Positions 10,691 through 22,765 of a stretch of DNA of 64,000 bases are shown here, in pieces (position 1 is the first letter of the stretch; each line of letters starts with the position of its first letter). The stretch lies in contig JACEVL010000078.1 in NCBI GenBank assembly GCA_020284085.1, forward strand, positions 1,704,533 to 1,768,532. Reading direction: 5' to 3'. Made by a program: the position numbers and the translations under genes. Under the pieces are notes generated by a model, which saw only the letters and a list, made by a program, of their open reading frames with translations, did no database searches and was not told the origin of the DNA. The stretch is from Aporrectodea caliginosa (Eukaryota; Annelida; Clitellata; Crassiclitellata; Lumbricidae).

Positions 10691-11600
10691 TGTCGCGGAA
10701 AACCCCTCTCTCTCTCAGTCGTCTGGTTAGACGATTCGAACCCTTCTTCTTGAGGCGAGGGTAGAGGTTTCTGCGCAGGAGGCAAATAGTCTCGCGTGTC
10801 GCTCGAAAGAGCGCAGGTCCGGCGTCTGGAGTATAGCAGACGGCTTAAGGCGCTCGCCGTTGACGACGTTCTCAAACCAACCAAGACAAGTCAAAGTCAC
10901 TAGGTTTTGAACCCGTATATTCTGCCAAATCGTCCACCAACTCTATCACGGTCACACAGACCAGCAACGGCAGACAATATCTCAATCGTATCAAACACCA
11001 GGTCACCAAGTCAGAGCACACAGCAATCACCACAGCAAGACCGTCAGCAAGTTCTCAGCAAGTTAAAATACTACACACAAGCGCCCTCTATATATACTAC
11101 TAAAGAGGGGGGGATACCTCGTGCAAGGGCCGGTCGTGCAAGGCCCGGGGTTCGTGCAGAAGCCGGACGGGGAAGGGGATACCTCGTGCAGAAGCCGGAC
11201 GGGGAAGGAGATACCTCGTGCAAGGGCCGACCGTGCAGAAGCCGGAGTTCGTGCAGAAGCCGGACGGGGAAGGAGATACCTCGTGCAGAAGCCGAGCCGC
11301 GGGGGAGATATCTCGTGCAAGGGCCGGACGGGGAAGGAGATACCTCGTGCAGAAGCCGGACGGGGAAGGAGATACCTCGTGCAAGGGCCGAGCCGCGGGG
11401 GAGATAGTTCGTGCAGAAGCCGGACGGGGAAGGGGATACCTCGTGCAGAAGCCAAGCAGGACACACACGGACAAGCAAAGGGACAGAACACAGGACATGC
11501 ACACATAGGCACAGTGTCACGGCAGAGACACGACACATAGGCACAGTGACAATTATGCACTCAAAAACCCAAGCATGCCAGACCAGCTCCCGGGGAGGGC
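10691..11600 (-). repeat. 5' LTR (right copy)
   Basis: Direct repeat of 5871-6784 carrying the same internal GATACCTCGTGCAGAAGCC minisatellite (11107-11452) and the same CTATATATAC stretch. On the - strand it would drive transcription of the gag frame. Its outer edge abuts the tandem repeat at 11606 with no visible target duplication. Confidence 0.9.
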
Positions 11601-11605
11601 TCCTA

Positions 11606-12670
11606 TTTTCCGACACGCAGCGTTGTGATTGGCCAGCGTTGCCATTGGCTGCAACAGAAACGGGTGCGGTGCTTGATTAAGCGGACGCTATGTTGTAAAA
11701 TGCTATATATTTGTAGAGGTAACTGCTTAATATGACGGATTATAGGATACTAGATGGATATAGTAAAAACTTTGTTTTACTATTGGTTCTTTTATCCATC
11801 TAGTTTAACTTGCGGGAATCTTGATTGCTTGCTTGCTTGATTGATTGAGCCACAGGCTAAAAAGTCAAATCTTGCGACGACTAGTTCGATCACTTACAAT
11901 CATTCAATCGTCGTGAAACTTGGCAGACAGACTCGCCCTCGCACACACTTCATTCTATCAAAATTTCAGCTCCCCCAAAAAGGCTAGCTTATAGAATCGG
12001 GGACTAAACTTTTCGAATCGGGGAATCCCCTTTTCCGACACGGAGCGTTGTGATTGGCCAGCGTTGCCATTGGCTGCAACAGAAACGGGTGCGGTGCTTG
12101 ATTAAACGGACGCTATGTTGTAAAATGCTATATATTTGTAGAGGTAACTGCTTAATATGACGGATTATAGGATACTAGATGGATATAGTAAAAAACTTTG
12201 TTTTTACTATTGGTTCTTTTATCCATCTAGTTTAACTTGCAGGAATCTTGATTGCTTGCATCTTGCTTGATTGAATGTTTGAGCCACAGGCTAAAAAGTC
12301 AAATCTTGCGACGACTAGTTCGATCACTTACAATCATTCAATCGTCGTGAAACTTGGCAGACAGACTCGCCCTCGCACACACTTGATTCTATCAAAATTT
12401 CAGCTCCCCCAAAAAAGGCTAGCTTATAGAATCGGGGACTCAACTTTTCGAATCGGGGAATCCCCTTTTCCGACACGCAGCGTTGTGATTGGCCGGCGTT
12501 GCCATTGGCTGCAACAGAAACAGGTGCGGTGCTTGATTAAACGGACGCTATGTTGTAAAATGAACGCGGACTATATATTTGTAGAGGTAACTGCTTCATA
12601 AGGCGCATTATAGGATACTAGATGGATATAGTAAAAAACTTTGTTTTTACTATTGGTTCTTTTATTCGAT
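11606..12670. repeat. ~430-bp tandem repeat, 2.5 copies, promoter-like content
   Basis: Copies start with TTTTCCGACACG at 11606, 12031 and 12466, giving periods of 425 and 435 bp; the third is truncated near 12665. Each begins with two ATTGG words (inverted CCAAT boxes: GTGATTGGCC and CCATTGGCTG), a GGGTGCGGTGC stretch and then GCTATATATTTG. This is followed by a stem-loop (CTAGATGGATA ... TATCCATCTAG with inner TAGTAAAA/TTTTACTA). No coding frame is conserved. It could be a satellite, tandem LTR-like units or a repeated promoter. Confidence 0.85.
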
Positions 12671-13049
12671 AATTTATACTTTCAGACGTTTTTTTAAAAG
12701 TCGTTTTTACTTTTCTGAAATTAAAATAAACTCATGGAACGAAAACAACTCCGTAGGCCTACATTGAATTCAACTCGAGAGTCTCCAAGAGCAAGGAATT
12801 ATAGGCAAGGAATTGAAATAAAGATTTTGTTTGCATAGGCTAATATTATTCTATAGCCTAACACTTTAAATTAATTTAAGAGAAGACAGCATAGTCGTGA
12901 ATTCATAAGTAGGCCCTATATAATTATAAAAACAGTGCCTTTGTTCTTAGAAAAACTACAATATTAATTATTATTCAAGTTAAAATTATAGTTTATAGAC
13001 TATTGTGGTTGAATTATGGGGTTTAACTAACAGTCGGGGACTAATAATC

Positions 13050-13662
13050 CTAACAGCATTTTCTGTGAACGATGGATGGTCCAAATTGGTCGTATTCTTG
13101 TTTGGTGATCCAGTTCTTCTGGAAAGTGGAAAGAGACGCAGGATTAAAACCTCCGATCCAGACAGAGTACTTGCGCTCCGGAGGTGCAATGGATTTGATC
13201 TTCATCGTGGATAGAGCCAGAACCGTCATTTCTTTCTGCATACGATCGGCGTTGCCTGGGAACATCGTTGAACCACCGGAGAGAACGTGTTGGCGTACAG
13301 ATCTTTACGAATATCCATATAACTCTTCCCGATGCTGTTGTAAACCGTTTGGTGGATTCCATTTGATTCCTTTCCAAAGAAGCTTGGTTGAAACAGAGTC
13401 TCTGGACATTTGAATCTTTCGTTACCAATCGTAACCACTTGACCATCGGGAAGTTCGTACGACTTTTCTAAGGCAGAGGTGCGCGAGGCTGTATCCATTT
13501 CTTTTTCGAAGTCCAAGGCAACGTAGCACAGCTTCTCCTTCATGTCTCGGACGATCTCAAACTCTGCTGATGTCTGGAATGTGTAGCCCCTTTCCGTCAG
13601 GATTCTAGCCAGGTATTGCGTCAGGTCCCTGCCCGCCAAATCAAGGCGGTCGATTGCATGCG
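13050..13662 (-). pseudogene. Processed actin pseudogene, 5'-truncated
   Basis: The - strand encodes the C-terminal half of actin without introns, from [13 protein letters not shown] through [27 protein letters not shown] and [17 protein letters not shown] to [14 protein letters not shown] and the end SIVHRKCC. The first part and the last ~70 residues are in different frames, so there is at least one frameshift around the [10 protein letters not shown] segment. There are also substitutions at normally invariant places. The 5' half is gone, cut at a hAT-like fragment at 13663. It is a retrocopy made by LINE machinery and very unlikely to be functional. Confidence 0.9.
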
Positions 13663-13861
13663 GCAGGGCCGGATTAAGACTTTCGGGGGCCCTAAGCCAA
13701 GGGCCGGGCTAAGACATCCGGGGGCCCTAAAAAATTTCTCATGACCTTTTTTTCCGTCTTTTTCCAGAAGAAAATTGTCAAATATGACCTTTGTACCATC
13801 TGATTTATTATTTCCTGACAGTTGGGGCCCCTCAAAACCAGAGCCAGAGCCTACACAAACA
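13663..13861. mobile_element. hAT-like fragment
   Basis: It starts CAGGGCCGGATTAAGACTTT with GGGGGCCC just inside, partly repeated at 13700-13735, and ends in GGGGCCCCTCAAAACCAGAG. Such CAGGGCC...GGGGCCC ends are typical of hAT elements. It sits between the actin retrocopy and a LINE fragment, and no target duplication is evident. Confidence 0.45.
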
Positions 13862-13990
13862 AAAGCTTTTTTAAAATCGACAAAGCACATGTACAGCGGT
13901 AGTTGGTGCTCTCTCATCTTTTCCATTATGATTCTAAGATTCGTCACTTGATCCCTTGTTCCTTTGCCACGCCTAAACCCTGCCTGTACA
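13862..13990 (-). pseudogene. LINE reverse-transcriptase fragment
   Basis: The - strand reads GFRRGKGTRDQVTNLRIIME then LYMCFVDFKKAF. This is the conserved reverse-transcriptase stretch that ends in the first catalytic Asp motif (YxCFxDFxKAFD) of RTE/CR1-like LINEs. It is cut directly after KAF, where hAT-like sequence joins. Confidence 0.8.
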
Positions 13991-14383
13991 TCTGTAAATT
14001 TACGAATTTAATTCGTTTAATTCGTTAATTCGTTTTTATTTTGTAACCCAAGATAACACATAACAATTTACACTGAGGTCGCTCAACTTAAATAAGGTCA
14101 CACAGGAGACCCAGAAGGGGCCGGAGGTCCTGCTAACCAGGGCCACCTGAGAACAGTATGCAACAAATGACATAATGTGGCCAGCAGTAAATAAAATAAC
14201 GAACTTAAGAATAGCTTAACTATTAATTAACTAATAACTTGACTAATAACTTAACTAATGACACAGATAGAACAAATGCACATCTACTGTACTTTTTACG
14301 CTGGAGTAACTAAAGTAAATGATGTTTCGAGTAATTCGGGTTGTTAATGTGAAGTTTCTTTGTTACTGGAAGTCAGGGCCGTA

Positions 14384-14484
14384 TTAAGGCTAGTGCGGGC
14401 CCGGTGCTGTGGTAAAAGTGTGGGCCCCCTCTGACGAAGGTCCCCTCTGACAACAACCGGTCTACCACGCACATATTTATAGCA
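14384..14484. mobile_element. Truncated copy of the 247-419 MITE family
   Basis: CAGGGCCGTATTAAGGCTAG, then GTGCGGGCCCGGTGCTGTGG and CCCTCTGACAACAACCGGTC, match the reverse complement of 247-419. The far end is missing. Confidence 0.6.
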
Positions 14485-15128
14485 TGCTTACTAATGAGTA
14501 GGCCATATTGACTGCCTAAAGACACATTATACAATTAACGTTACATTACTATCTGCACATCTCGCGCTGTACCATGATCATCAACTCACTTCTGCTAATG
14601 TACGGTATACATAGGCTATAGGCCTAGGGCCTAGCCCCTAGGCTATACATTTTCAGATGCGTGAATATCAGGGTGAGAATTGCCGGGGGGTTGGGGGGTT
14701 CAACGCCCCTAGTCTTTCTTAGGCTCCCATAGTAAAGTCTACATTTCACACCCAAACTGCACATAAATCAACGTCTAACCCCACCCACCCCCAGTTATTT
14801 GTTTACAATTCCCATACTGGCGAATACATTAATCAATATCGACTAATCATAATCTGCATAAATCTTTTATTCCCTGTTTTTCCTGGTACATATTTGGCTT
14901 AATGAAGCAGCCTAACATCCTATAGGCCTTTAGTCTGATGAGTCAAGTAAACAAGGATATCATAATACTAATTAAGCCCATTCTGCATGACATTGTGTGT
15001 TATTTTCCACCATATATAAATGGATGCAGATGAATTCTTGCAATATCCCTAATTAAAACTTGTCCCAGTTTCATACAATGTTCGCAATATATCCTGCATT
15101 TAAACAGGCCTTTGTAAACGGGCCGTAT

Positions 15129-15130
<2 letters not shown>
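14485..15130. other. No gene seen
   Basis: AT-rich sequence with TAGGCCTA words and a GGGGGGTTGGGGGGTT stretch near 14685. No exon or element with clear ends. Confidence 0.5.
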
Positions 15131-15203
<73 letters not shown>

Positions 15204-15242
15204 CTGGATGGTGGTGGTGATGCTGATGCTGCTGATGCTGCT

Positions 15243-15329
<87 letters not shown>

Positions 15330-15330
15330 A
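15131..15330. repeat. (ATG)n microsatellite with a TGC-rich centre
   Basis: About 75 bp of ATG trinucleotides, a short GTG/TGC segment, then about 80 bp more of GAT/ATG. All six frames stay open as homopolymers (M, D, H, I, S), which is meaningless for coding. Confidence 0.95.
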
Positions 15331-16396
15331 GCGTCGTAGCACAGGCGTGCAAAGGAAATTGAGCTGTACAATCAGAATTAAAACCAGACTCAAACGGAAC
15401 AACGGAAATGACCAAGCCTAATAGGGGCCTACTCTCTGCTGCCTAATCGGTTATAGGCAGCAGTAGGCTTGAGCTGCACTGCAGAAAAATAGGTCTAATT
15501 TAGGAAATACATGCATTTTGCCTACATGCAGCCTGTAGGCTATAATAGTGCTTTGTATTATAATATTGTGTGTATATGATGGGCATGCTCCACTCCCCTT
15601 AGGCCCTAGGCCTATATCCTGGGATAATTCGACAAAGATAAACCCGGATCCTGTAGACATCTGGCTGCTCTTGATATTATCACAATTACGATGCATGTAC
15701 ATGTACAATGCTAAACTTTATGCAGGCATATTAATATTATGAGCGCTGATAGGATTTTCGTAATGGGGAGATACTGGGGATTTAGGATCTTTCGAGAGGC
15801 TCACAACATTCTTATTATTGACAATGACAGTGGGCTGCAGTGGGCCCCTTCCGTTAGCATATTCAAATGCAAATAACCCTGCCCATAAGGGCCCCACATT
15901 TCCAAATGGGCCTTATAAGGAATGCATATGGAAATATGGGTCCTTTATGGGCCCCATTTAGGCATGCTGGTAGGAAAATGACTGTAACTTGCAGTGGACT
16001 TGCATTGGATCCAAGAGTTCCGTTTGGGACACGGGCCCCTATTTGTCCTGCAGTGCTGCCGCTGTCATCTGAATCTGAATAAATATTTACAAAACCCAGA
16101 ACTGTTCAACATACTTAGGCAATTTATACTCGTATGGCTATATATTCAAACTGCTACGGAATCCCTGAAGTGACATGCAATATAATGTACCAAATAGCAT
16201 CTACAAGCTGTGCTTACTCGTTAACACGTCACTGTAGGGATTCCGTAGGCCTAGCCAGAAGTTTCGTCACATGTTTGATCAGCCAATTACGTCAGGCTAT
16301 TAGTAAACCCGGATCCACAGACTCGTTCACTTATGCTGTGTACAATTGTACGCATTCTACACAGGGATAACCAAAGAAGAGGCATATGGTGTTGAG

Positions 16397-18216
16397 ATGG
16401 TATCAAAAGCAACTATGTCGTTACGATGGGTGATGAGGTTCGTCACGGTGTTCCTCGTGACGATGTCTTACAATGGTCGCTCACAAGTCTTAGCTCAAGA
16501 AAGTAAGGAATTTTTTAAATAATAATTTTTAATAATAAATTTATAACTTGCTTGTACTGATAAAGCCTTGTATTAAGAGTAAGCCATAGCCATATGGAAA
16601 CAGCAATAGCAATCGTAATCTTACTATTTCTAAACCGCTACCTAAAAGCTAAGGGCAGGGCACCAACTTACTCGCGAGCGCTGCATCATGTCAGACTGCT
16701 GATTGCTCTGGCTAAACAGCCCAGAGAGCAGTCACTATAGACACTACTGTAGCTATGAGTCTCATTCACAGTGTCTTACAACCAGACAGTGCTGTGGAAT
16801 TATTCGACAAAATTCCCTGGCAGCACTTATTCTATAGCGTTTACTGTGAATGTAGCCTTTCACACATACACGGATATATCTTCGCTGGGTTTGCACTCCA
16901 AACTGTAGCCATAAATCCTCACCTTCCCTTTATCTCTGACCTTTGGATCTCGACCTTGAACCGAAGCGGGTCTTATCCGGATTCTATATATATATATATT
17001 ATATATATATATATAATTATATATATATAATCTAATTGAACATTTATATAGCGTGTCTTCAAGGTGCTCTCTGCGCTAGCCTATATGATGTTAAATGTCA
17101 TTACGAACGAAAATATTACATCAGTTAGCAAAACAATGCACAGCAAGCTGGAAAAGTCACCAGTGGCAGACCCACGCACACACGTGGAACCAGCCAACGG
17201 ATTCCCATCGATAGTTGAAGATGGCATGGGTGTTCAGAGTAGGCCTATCTGGACCAAGTTGCATCGATAAAGTATAGAGCTTAGTTCTACTGATTTTGTT
17301 TTGAGTGAACATCTGTGAAAAAATGGGTCCTGCGACTTTGCTTTCGATGGATGATGACTATTACTCTCTAGATTACGAATACGATTCATTTGGGAGGAAT
17401 TGTATTGCCTACCAATGCAAAATGTAATTTTTTAAATGCTGCTTATGCCTAAGTGCCTTGCGCCATACTACCTCATAGAGTTAGGTGCTTCGGTAGTCTA
17501 TCATCTATTGTATAGTGACCGCAATCCCTTTGTTCTGATACGTGCTGGCAGGCCCGAGAAAAGAGAAAGAGTAGCCTGTTTGTCCCAGCAGTCCGAACTT
17601 CCGCAGTCTAGCATAGTGACTTTCCTGCAGTAGGCCCATCTGTATGGAGCACGTTGCCTAGCAACCTGTATCAGGAACTCCTTTGGTCTTTCGTTGCCTC
17701 TATTCAGTGGAGCTTGAAAACCGTTTTGTGTGACCGTGGTTTTGAGTCTTCAGATCTGAAGCGCGCCTCGTATGAGCCTCTCTTGAATTTGTTCTATATA
17801 AATCTTTTATTAAAATTATAATTACAAATTTAATGACTAGCATAGATATGACTGGAACATTTTACAGACTTACCATTGCAAATGTGTATAAGTGTTGTGT
17901 ACATTGTATATCTGTATAAGTGATCAATTGTGTTGATGTAGTATTATTGTGTAACATTGCTCACAGTCCAAAAATGTAGCCTATCGCGATACATAGGCAC
18001 TAGGCAGGCTTATGTTATGTATGCCATGTACAGCCATTATTGCAGAAATGTACAATCATTTATCGGTGTGTTATGTGTGCAGGTATAAATGCGCAGGAAG
18101 GCATCAGTGTCTGGAGAGATGCACTGTTTGCTGTCCTCTACAGCTTCACCGTTCTCACCTTCATGACTCTTTCAATCAATTTTGTCAAGTGGAAATTCAT
18201 CACCAGCAAACGATAG
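16397..18216 (+). CDS. Small predicted membrane protein, two exons, 79 aa
   Basis: Exon 1 is 16397-16502 and exon 2 is 18083-18216; the intron of 1580 bp has borders GTAAGG and TGTGCAG. Both exons meet in phase 1 and the joined frame ends in TAG. Residues ~9-22 (LRWVMRFVTVFLVTMS) form a basic-plus-hydrophobic signal-like segment and could be cleaved near residues 25-33. Residues ~49-68 (ALFAVLYSFTVLTFMTLSIN) form a single membrane span, followed by the basic tail FVKWKFITSKR. The likely topology is type I with a very short cytoplasmic end. I do not recognise the family. A polyadenylation word AATAAA lies near 18619. The start is the first ATG; a second ATG is at codon 7. Confidence 0.55.
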
Positions 18217-18859
18217 GATGCACCGAAGCGTGACCGACTTACCTGATACGGACACGAACTGTTTTAGTGTTCATTGTTTTCAAAGTATCAGATGCAGAAA
18301 TGTAAATCTACAAACTTCGGGATATAAAGCACTTGGGTTAACATTAAAAAATTCGTCAAAGTTGAATATGTAAGCCTATGATGCAGGCCTAGGCATACAT
18401 AGGCCTACTCGTAACCCATTTTCTGTTTCTTTATAACCTAGGCGAATATAGTTCGATATTCAGACAAGAATTCACTGTCAACTGAATTCTTATAACACCT
18501 GAATTTTATTATGCAAAAGTCATTCAGTGTCTGTACAAACTGTTCAAACTGTGACTGTCCTAGGCCTATATCCTGTTTCCGGGTTTCTGCCCACAATACA
18601 TTTCAGCATTTTTTTCAAATAAATCGTTATACTGAATGAATTGTTTAAGTTTACCTCCTGCAAAGAAACAAGATCATTATAGGCCGAGCTTAATTGTCCA
18701 TAATTAATAATAGGCTATAAGAGTGCATGTAAGACTTAATGTTTTATTACGTACGGACGGTACGGTATGGCGAAGCTATAAGTATATTACCAGCTCCGCC
18801 AACTGTGTGTTGTGCTCCGCTCTCTCTCCCGGCCATGTTGCTGCGTTGTTATTGTTCAT

Positions 18860-19140
18860 GCCTTTGTTAGTCCTTCCAGTACCAGCGCAGAGTTGATCAC
18901 TGTTGCTCGAGTCTTGCTGGTCTCCCATATGGCTTAAGAGGGCGTCTTGTCCATGTCCTCCGTTCAGCTGCCCGACTTTTTGGTCGTATTCCAAAAATAT
19001 CCCCCAGTCTCTGCTTACATGTATGCGCGATGTTTTACACTGGCTTCCTGACCCACAGCACATCTCTTACAGGATAGCTGCGTTAGTTTGGCTGTGTCTC
19101 GCTGATTGTGCTCCGTCCTACGTAGGCCTACCTTACTGAC
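18860..19140 (+). pseudogene. CR1-type LINE reverse-transcriptase fragment
   Basis: Translated pieces read DHCCSSLAGLPYGLRGRL, VHVLRSAARLFGRIPK and, after a frameshift, DVLHWLPDPQHISYRIA...WLCLADCAPSYVG. These match the block DYCNSLLAGLP...RVQNAAARL...LHWLPV..RI.YKI...LAPSYL near the end of CR1/Jockey-type reverse transcriptases. It is 5'-truncated and frameshifted. Confidence 0.8.
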
Positions 19141-19529
19141 CTCTTTTACCTAACTTCCGAATGGAATGAAGAGTTGCGGCAACCTAGGGGAAATTGCTAA
19201 TTGAAGTAAAACGTCGGGTAACACTGACTTTCAGAGCTATTCTATACTCTATAGACCTATATCCAGTGACGTATTAAGCCTAAATTAAGGCATGGGCACG
19301 CTGGGCAGTCGCCAGGGACCACGATTCTAGGGGCCCTAAATTAAACAGAAAAGCAACACTACTGCGTGCGTGACTTAGGCCTAATATATCTTCGTTTAAT
19401 AGAACAAACTGACAAACCGCAGTGAGTTACATAATGGCAAGGAAAACAGATCTAATATATGTGGTATAGTTGCTGAGTTTAGGCCTACAGTTAATTGAAA
19501 AGCCTAAATTAGAGCATGTAGGCTATATG

Positions 19530-20640
19530 CTACCGTATTTTATAAAGAATTCTTGGTATGAAATTTCTGTCGTCTTTTGCGGGAAGTTGAAAGGGGTGAG
19601 ACCTGGGGCGCATGTTGTAATGGCGCTGAGCAGTGGGTGGAAAGAGACTCCGCAAGACATGCGCGTCATTAACTGTCACCGCTCTCAACAGACGCACGTC
19701 AGCGGCGTCCGCCATCATCGTGAGTGGCTCGATGTCGGATGAGAGGAACTGCAATCGTTGCATTTTCCTCTGGAAGCGTTCAAGTTTCGAGCGATCTTCT
19801 GCAGATGTAAATCCCCACCAGGCGGGCGACGCGTAGAGGAGACGAGAGACTGTCGTGGCCCTGGCAACGGTGGACAGCGCCTCGGGAGATAGCCCATGGG
19901 CTCTCAGTACCCTAAGTGCTTGAAAGGATCCAGTGCAGGATCCCAGGACCCGTTCAACATGCGATGTTGCCCGGAGATCGCTTCGAAGTATGACGCCGAG
20001 GATCTTCATCTCGGTTACTCGCTCCATACCCTGGATCAGGGGTGGCAAGATTGATGGTTTTAATCTTCGGGAAACCAACATCTCTTTGGATTTATTCGTG
20101 TTCAGCCGGAGATTGTTAGCTGTAGCCCATTCGTTTATTGCCTCAAGTTCCTCACTGATCGTGTACCTCATCGAACGGGCGACGATAAGATATGTGTCAT
20201 CTGCGAACTTTACAATCTTGTTCCGCTCGTGGATAGGGTGGAGGTCAGAGGCATTGACGATGAAATCAGATGGGCCCACTCCGGATCCCTGAATCACGCT
20301 GGCATTAATTTTCGCAAGTGCCGACAGTCGTCCAGCAATGCGAGTTGCGTGACTTTGGTCTTCCAAGAAGTCGACCAGCCAGTTGTAAATGCAGCCTGGT
20401 AGTTCGAGATTTGAGAGCTTGCGCGCTAGGACAGAGTGCCGGACGGTGTCGAACGCCTTTGCGAAATCAAGCGAAATGATGGTAACATAGTCCGATAGTC
20501 GTCCTCCGCTAGAATTGTTGTGACATGATGAAGGATGGAGATTAGCGCAGCAGTGGTGGAACCAGTGGGGCGGAAGGCATACTGGTCTGCAAGTAGGTCA
20601 AAGTAGGTCTACTTGGAGAGGATAACCCCCAATGTCTGAA
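19530..20640 (-). pseudogene. LINE (CR1/Jockey-like) reverse-transcriptase fragment
   Basis: From 20366 to 19530 a 278-codon frame carries the catalytic box KFADDTYLI, then LNTNKSKEML and a typical thumb/C-terminal region (LGVILRSDL, SRLLYASPAWWGF). Upstream, to ~20640, the sequence continues in shifted frames with DQYAFRPTGSTTAAL and VTIISLDFAKAFDTVRHSVL, the first catalytic motif. A frameshift near 20490 and the missing endonuclease show that the copy is dead and 5'-truncated. Confidence 0.88.
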
Positions 20641-21391
20641 GTGCATGATATTGGTTTAGGTCTTTAGAGGACGACTGCGCTGGAAATTTGATATACCACA
20701 AATTCTGCTGCGTGACAACCCGAATGCTTGCTATGTGTGATTATGGATCTGTGAAAACTTGTATATAGGCTATAGCTATGTCTGACGGTCACGATGTTAG
20801 GAGTGACTGCGCGTGTAATGTGTGGGTCCTGTGGGGCACTATAATATTATATGCTTTGGAAGAAGCTTAATTGTGCATTGGCCTACATCCTGAGACACTC
20901 GGGCGCGGAGAGTGAAAGTCAATTCACTGTCCTGCAATTCTTCCCATCCTGGGCCTATAGCTCTCTATATATACCGCCTGCCAGCCGGTCTGTCGGTCTT
21001 TCCGGTGACCTGTGGGGCTAGAAGACAGACTGCCTGCAGAGATCTGTTCGCCTGACTTCCGGTCTCTGTTCGTCTGACTTCCGGTTTAAAAAAAACCCAA
21101 AAACCGAGCCTTTAACAGCCCTGGGTGAGATAAGTGGGGTAATCGTAATCATAAAACTCTAAACTTCTACAGCACCCACCAAAGCGAAGTCGCGGGAACC
21201 AGCTTATTCACAGGCGCTTGTTTGGGGTACCCGGGTCCAAAAAGTGACCCATCGTACCTCTGTGACCCATTACTTCACTAGGCCTGTGCTGCCGCGGATG
21301 CTGCTCTTCAAGGGAAGGGAGTGCAAGCTAGATGGATGCCATTAGTAACTGCATTGTAACGCATCCTTTGAATAAGACTCTGTTTGATTAA
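20641..21391. other. No gene seen
   Basis: Includes the LINE's 5' junction, a CTATATATACCGCC stretch near 20966 and a repeated GTCTGACTTCCGGT word near 21050-21085. No coding exon recognised. Confidence 0.4.
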
Positions 21392-21847
21392 GGGGCCGTC
21401 CATAAAGTACGTCACGCTATTTTTGACCATTTTTACCCCCTCCCCTGTCACAAACTGTCACAAAACTCGGACCCCCCCTAAAGTACGTCACACTTTCAAC
21501 ATAGAAATAATAATACTTCCGAAAGCAATGCAAATACATAAACAAGGCTTCGCAACAGCATTATTACTAGCGCTCCTAGCGAGAGGAATCGTGAAAACAC
21601 ATTCAGGAGATATGCATTTCATGCTATTTTGACATAAAACTAATTAAAATGTTTCAGAAAATTTTTGAAAATTATTTTTAAAGCTATGAAATTCTACTAA
21701 AAAATAAAAAATAAATTATAAATAAAATTAAAATAAATAAATGTGTGACGTCACACATGGCCTGACCCCCTCCCCCCTGTCACAAACTGTCACACTTTCT
21801 TAAACCCCCCCCCTCCCCTGAGCGTGACGTACTTTATGGACGGCCCC
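21392..21847. mobile_element. MITE with 25-bp inverted ends, PIF/Harbinger-like
   Basis: The left end GGGGCCGTCCATAAAGTACG continues GTCACGC, and the right end is its near-perfect inverse (GCGTGACGTACTTTATGGAC then GGCCCC). Flanking TAA on both sides (21389-21391 and 21848-21850) fits a 3-bp TWA target duplication of the PIF/Harbinger superfamily. Just inside, C-rich runs (ACCCCCTCCCC) repeat at both ends. Non-coding, AT-rich middle. The superfamily assignment is tentative. Confidence 0.7.
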
Positions 21848-22765
21848 TAAGGCGCGTTATAAACTTAAATATAAGTTGTACTGTATTGTATCGTAGGCCT
21901 ATGCCAACTTTAAAATCCGTTGACTCGACAAGGACAATTTAATGTTGTAGGCTGCAGTTCTAACTCTTACGGAGTTTGTTTGTTTGTTTGTAGAAAAAGA
22001 CTTGCATTTGTATTTAAATAAATCTACAAAAAATCAGTTCTCAATACAATTATACAAATAAAATGTACAGGGACTTAGAGAGTGCCTTCTTCTTTCTAGT
22101 ATGGGTATTGGGTAATCAAAACTCGTGAGTCGCAAACTGTGTCTATTTCCGAGTTAGAGCGAAAACGCCTGCGGCTGCGGCTGCTGCCATGCTTCTGAAT
22201 GTCTTGCTCATCGGACGAGTGATCAAAATATCGTGAGCGGCAAACTCTCGTCAGTGTCCGAGAAGGAACGAGAATAGACTTCGGCCGCCATTTTTTCCTG
22301 GAATTGGCGATTTCGATACAGAATTTTGATCTGTAAATCCGCCTTTTTGTTGCTTTTTCAGTAGTCAAATGTAAGTGAAAATAATAGGTGCTTTTTCGCC
22401 ACTTTAACTGCGTTATTGTAGATGGAGGAAAGTGAAACGTGTTGCCGTGTTGGGAGTGTAAGCTGCGACTTAAACGCTGTTGTTTAAATTTCTGTTTTAG
22501 AACTAAACGTTCGAATGCCGAAAACTTGTATGGCTAGTCGACCAATATGCTGAGTACTTTCGAAAATGACCTGGAAAATTGGCATTACGTAAATGACGCT
22601 GTTTTCACGTAGAAAATAGTTTTCGGGATCTGGTTGAAAGGCAATTCGAGGATTGGGGTTTCGAAATTGTTGACTAAGAACCTGAACGACAGTTTGTACA
22701 GTAGCATATTACCGAACTTATCCAGTTACTTTCAATGCTGATGCTAATAATCGTTACAAGTAGGC

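Larger units (their letters stand above)
5871..11600 (-). mobile_element. Ty3/Gypsy-type LTR retrotransposon, internally deleted
   Basis: Two ~910-bp direct repeats (5871-6784 and 10691-11600) bound an internal region with one long - strand frame coding for gag, protease, an RT stub and an integrase remnant. The primer-binding site adjoins the right (5') LTR, and a purine-rich AATTTAGGGG tract precedes the left (3') LTR. The LTRs differ by only a few small changes, so the insertion is young. I found no matching target duplication; the right flank is the first unit of a tandem repeat. RT and RNase H are mostly missing, so the element could move only with enzymes supplied in trans. Confidence 0.9.

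Noticed and set aside
15000..15415. Poly-Met, poly-Asp, poly-His, poly-Ile and poly-Ser frames
   Set aside because: Every frame of an (ATG)n tract stays open; no protein signal.
17322..17426. Short acidic, Tyr-rich frame (DDDYYSLDYEYDSFG)
   Set aside because: It lies in the intron of the small membrane-protein gene with a possible GTAATT donor, but its phase would break that gene and no independent start or homology supports it.
22096..22378. Arg/Ser-rich 90-codon - strand frame with two similar halves
   Set aside because: The internal duplication is seen, but there is no family match or clear splice site; possibly a first exon, not supportable.
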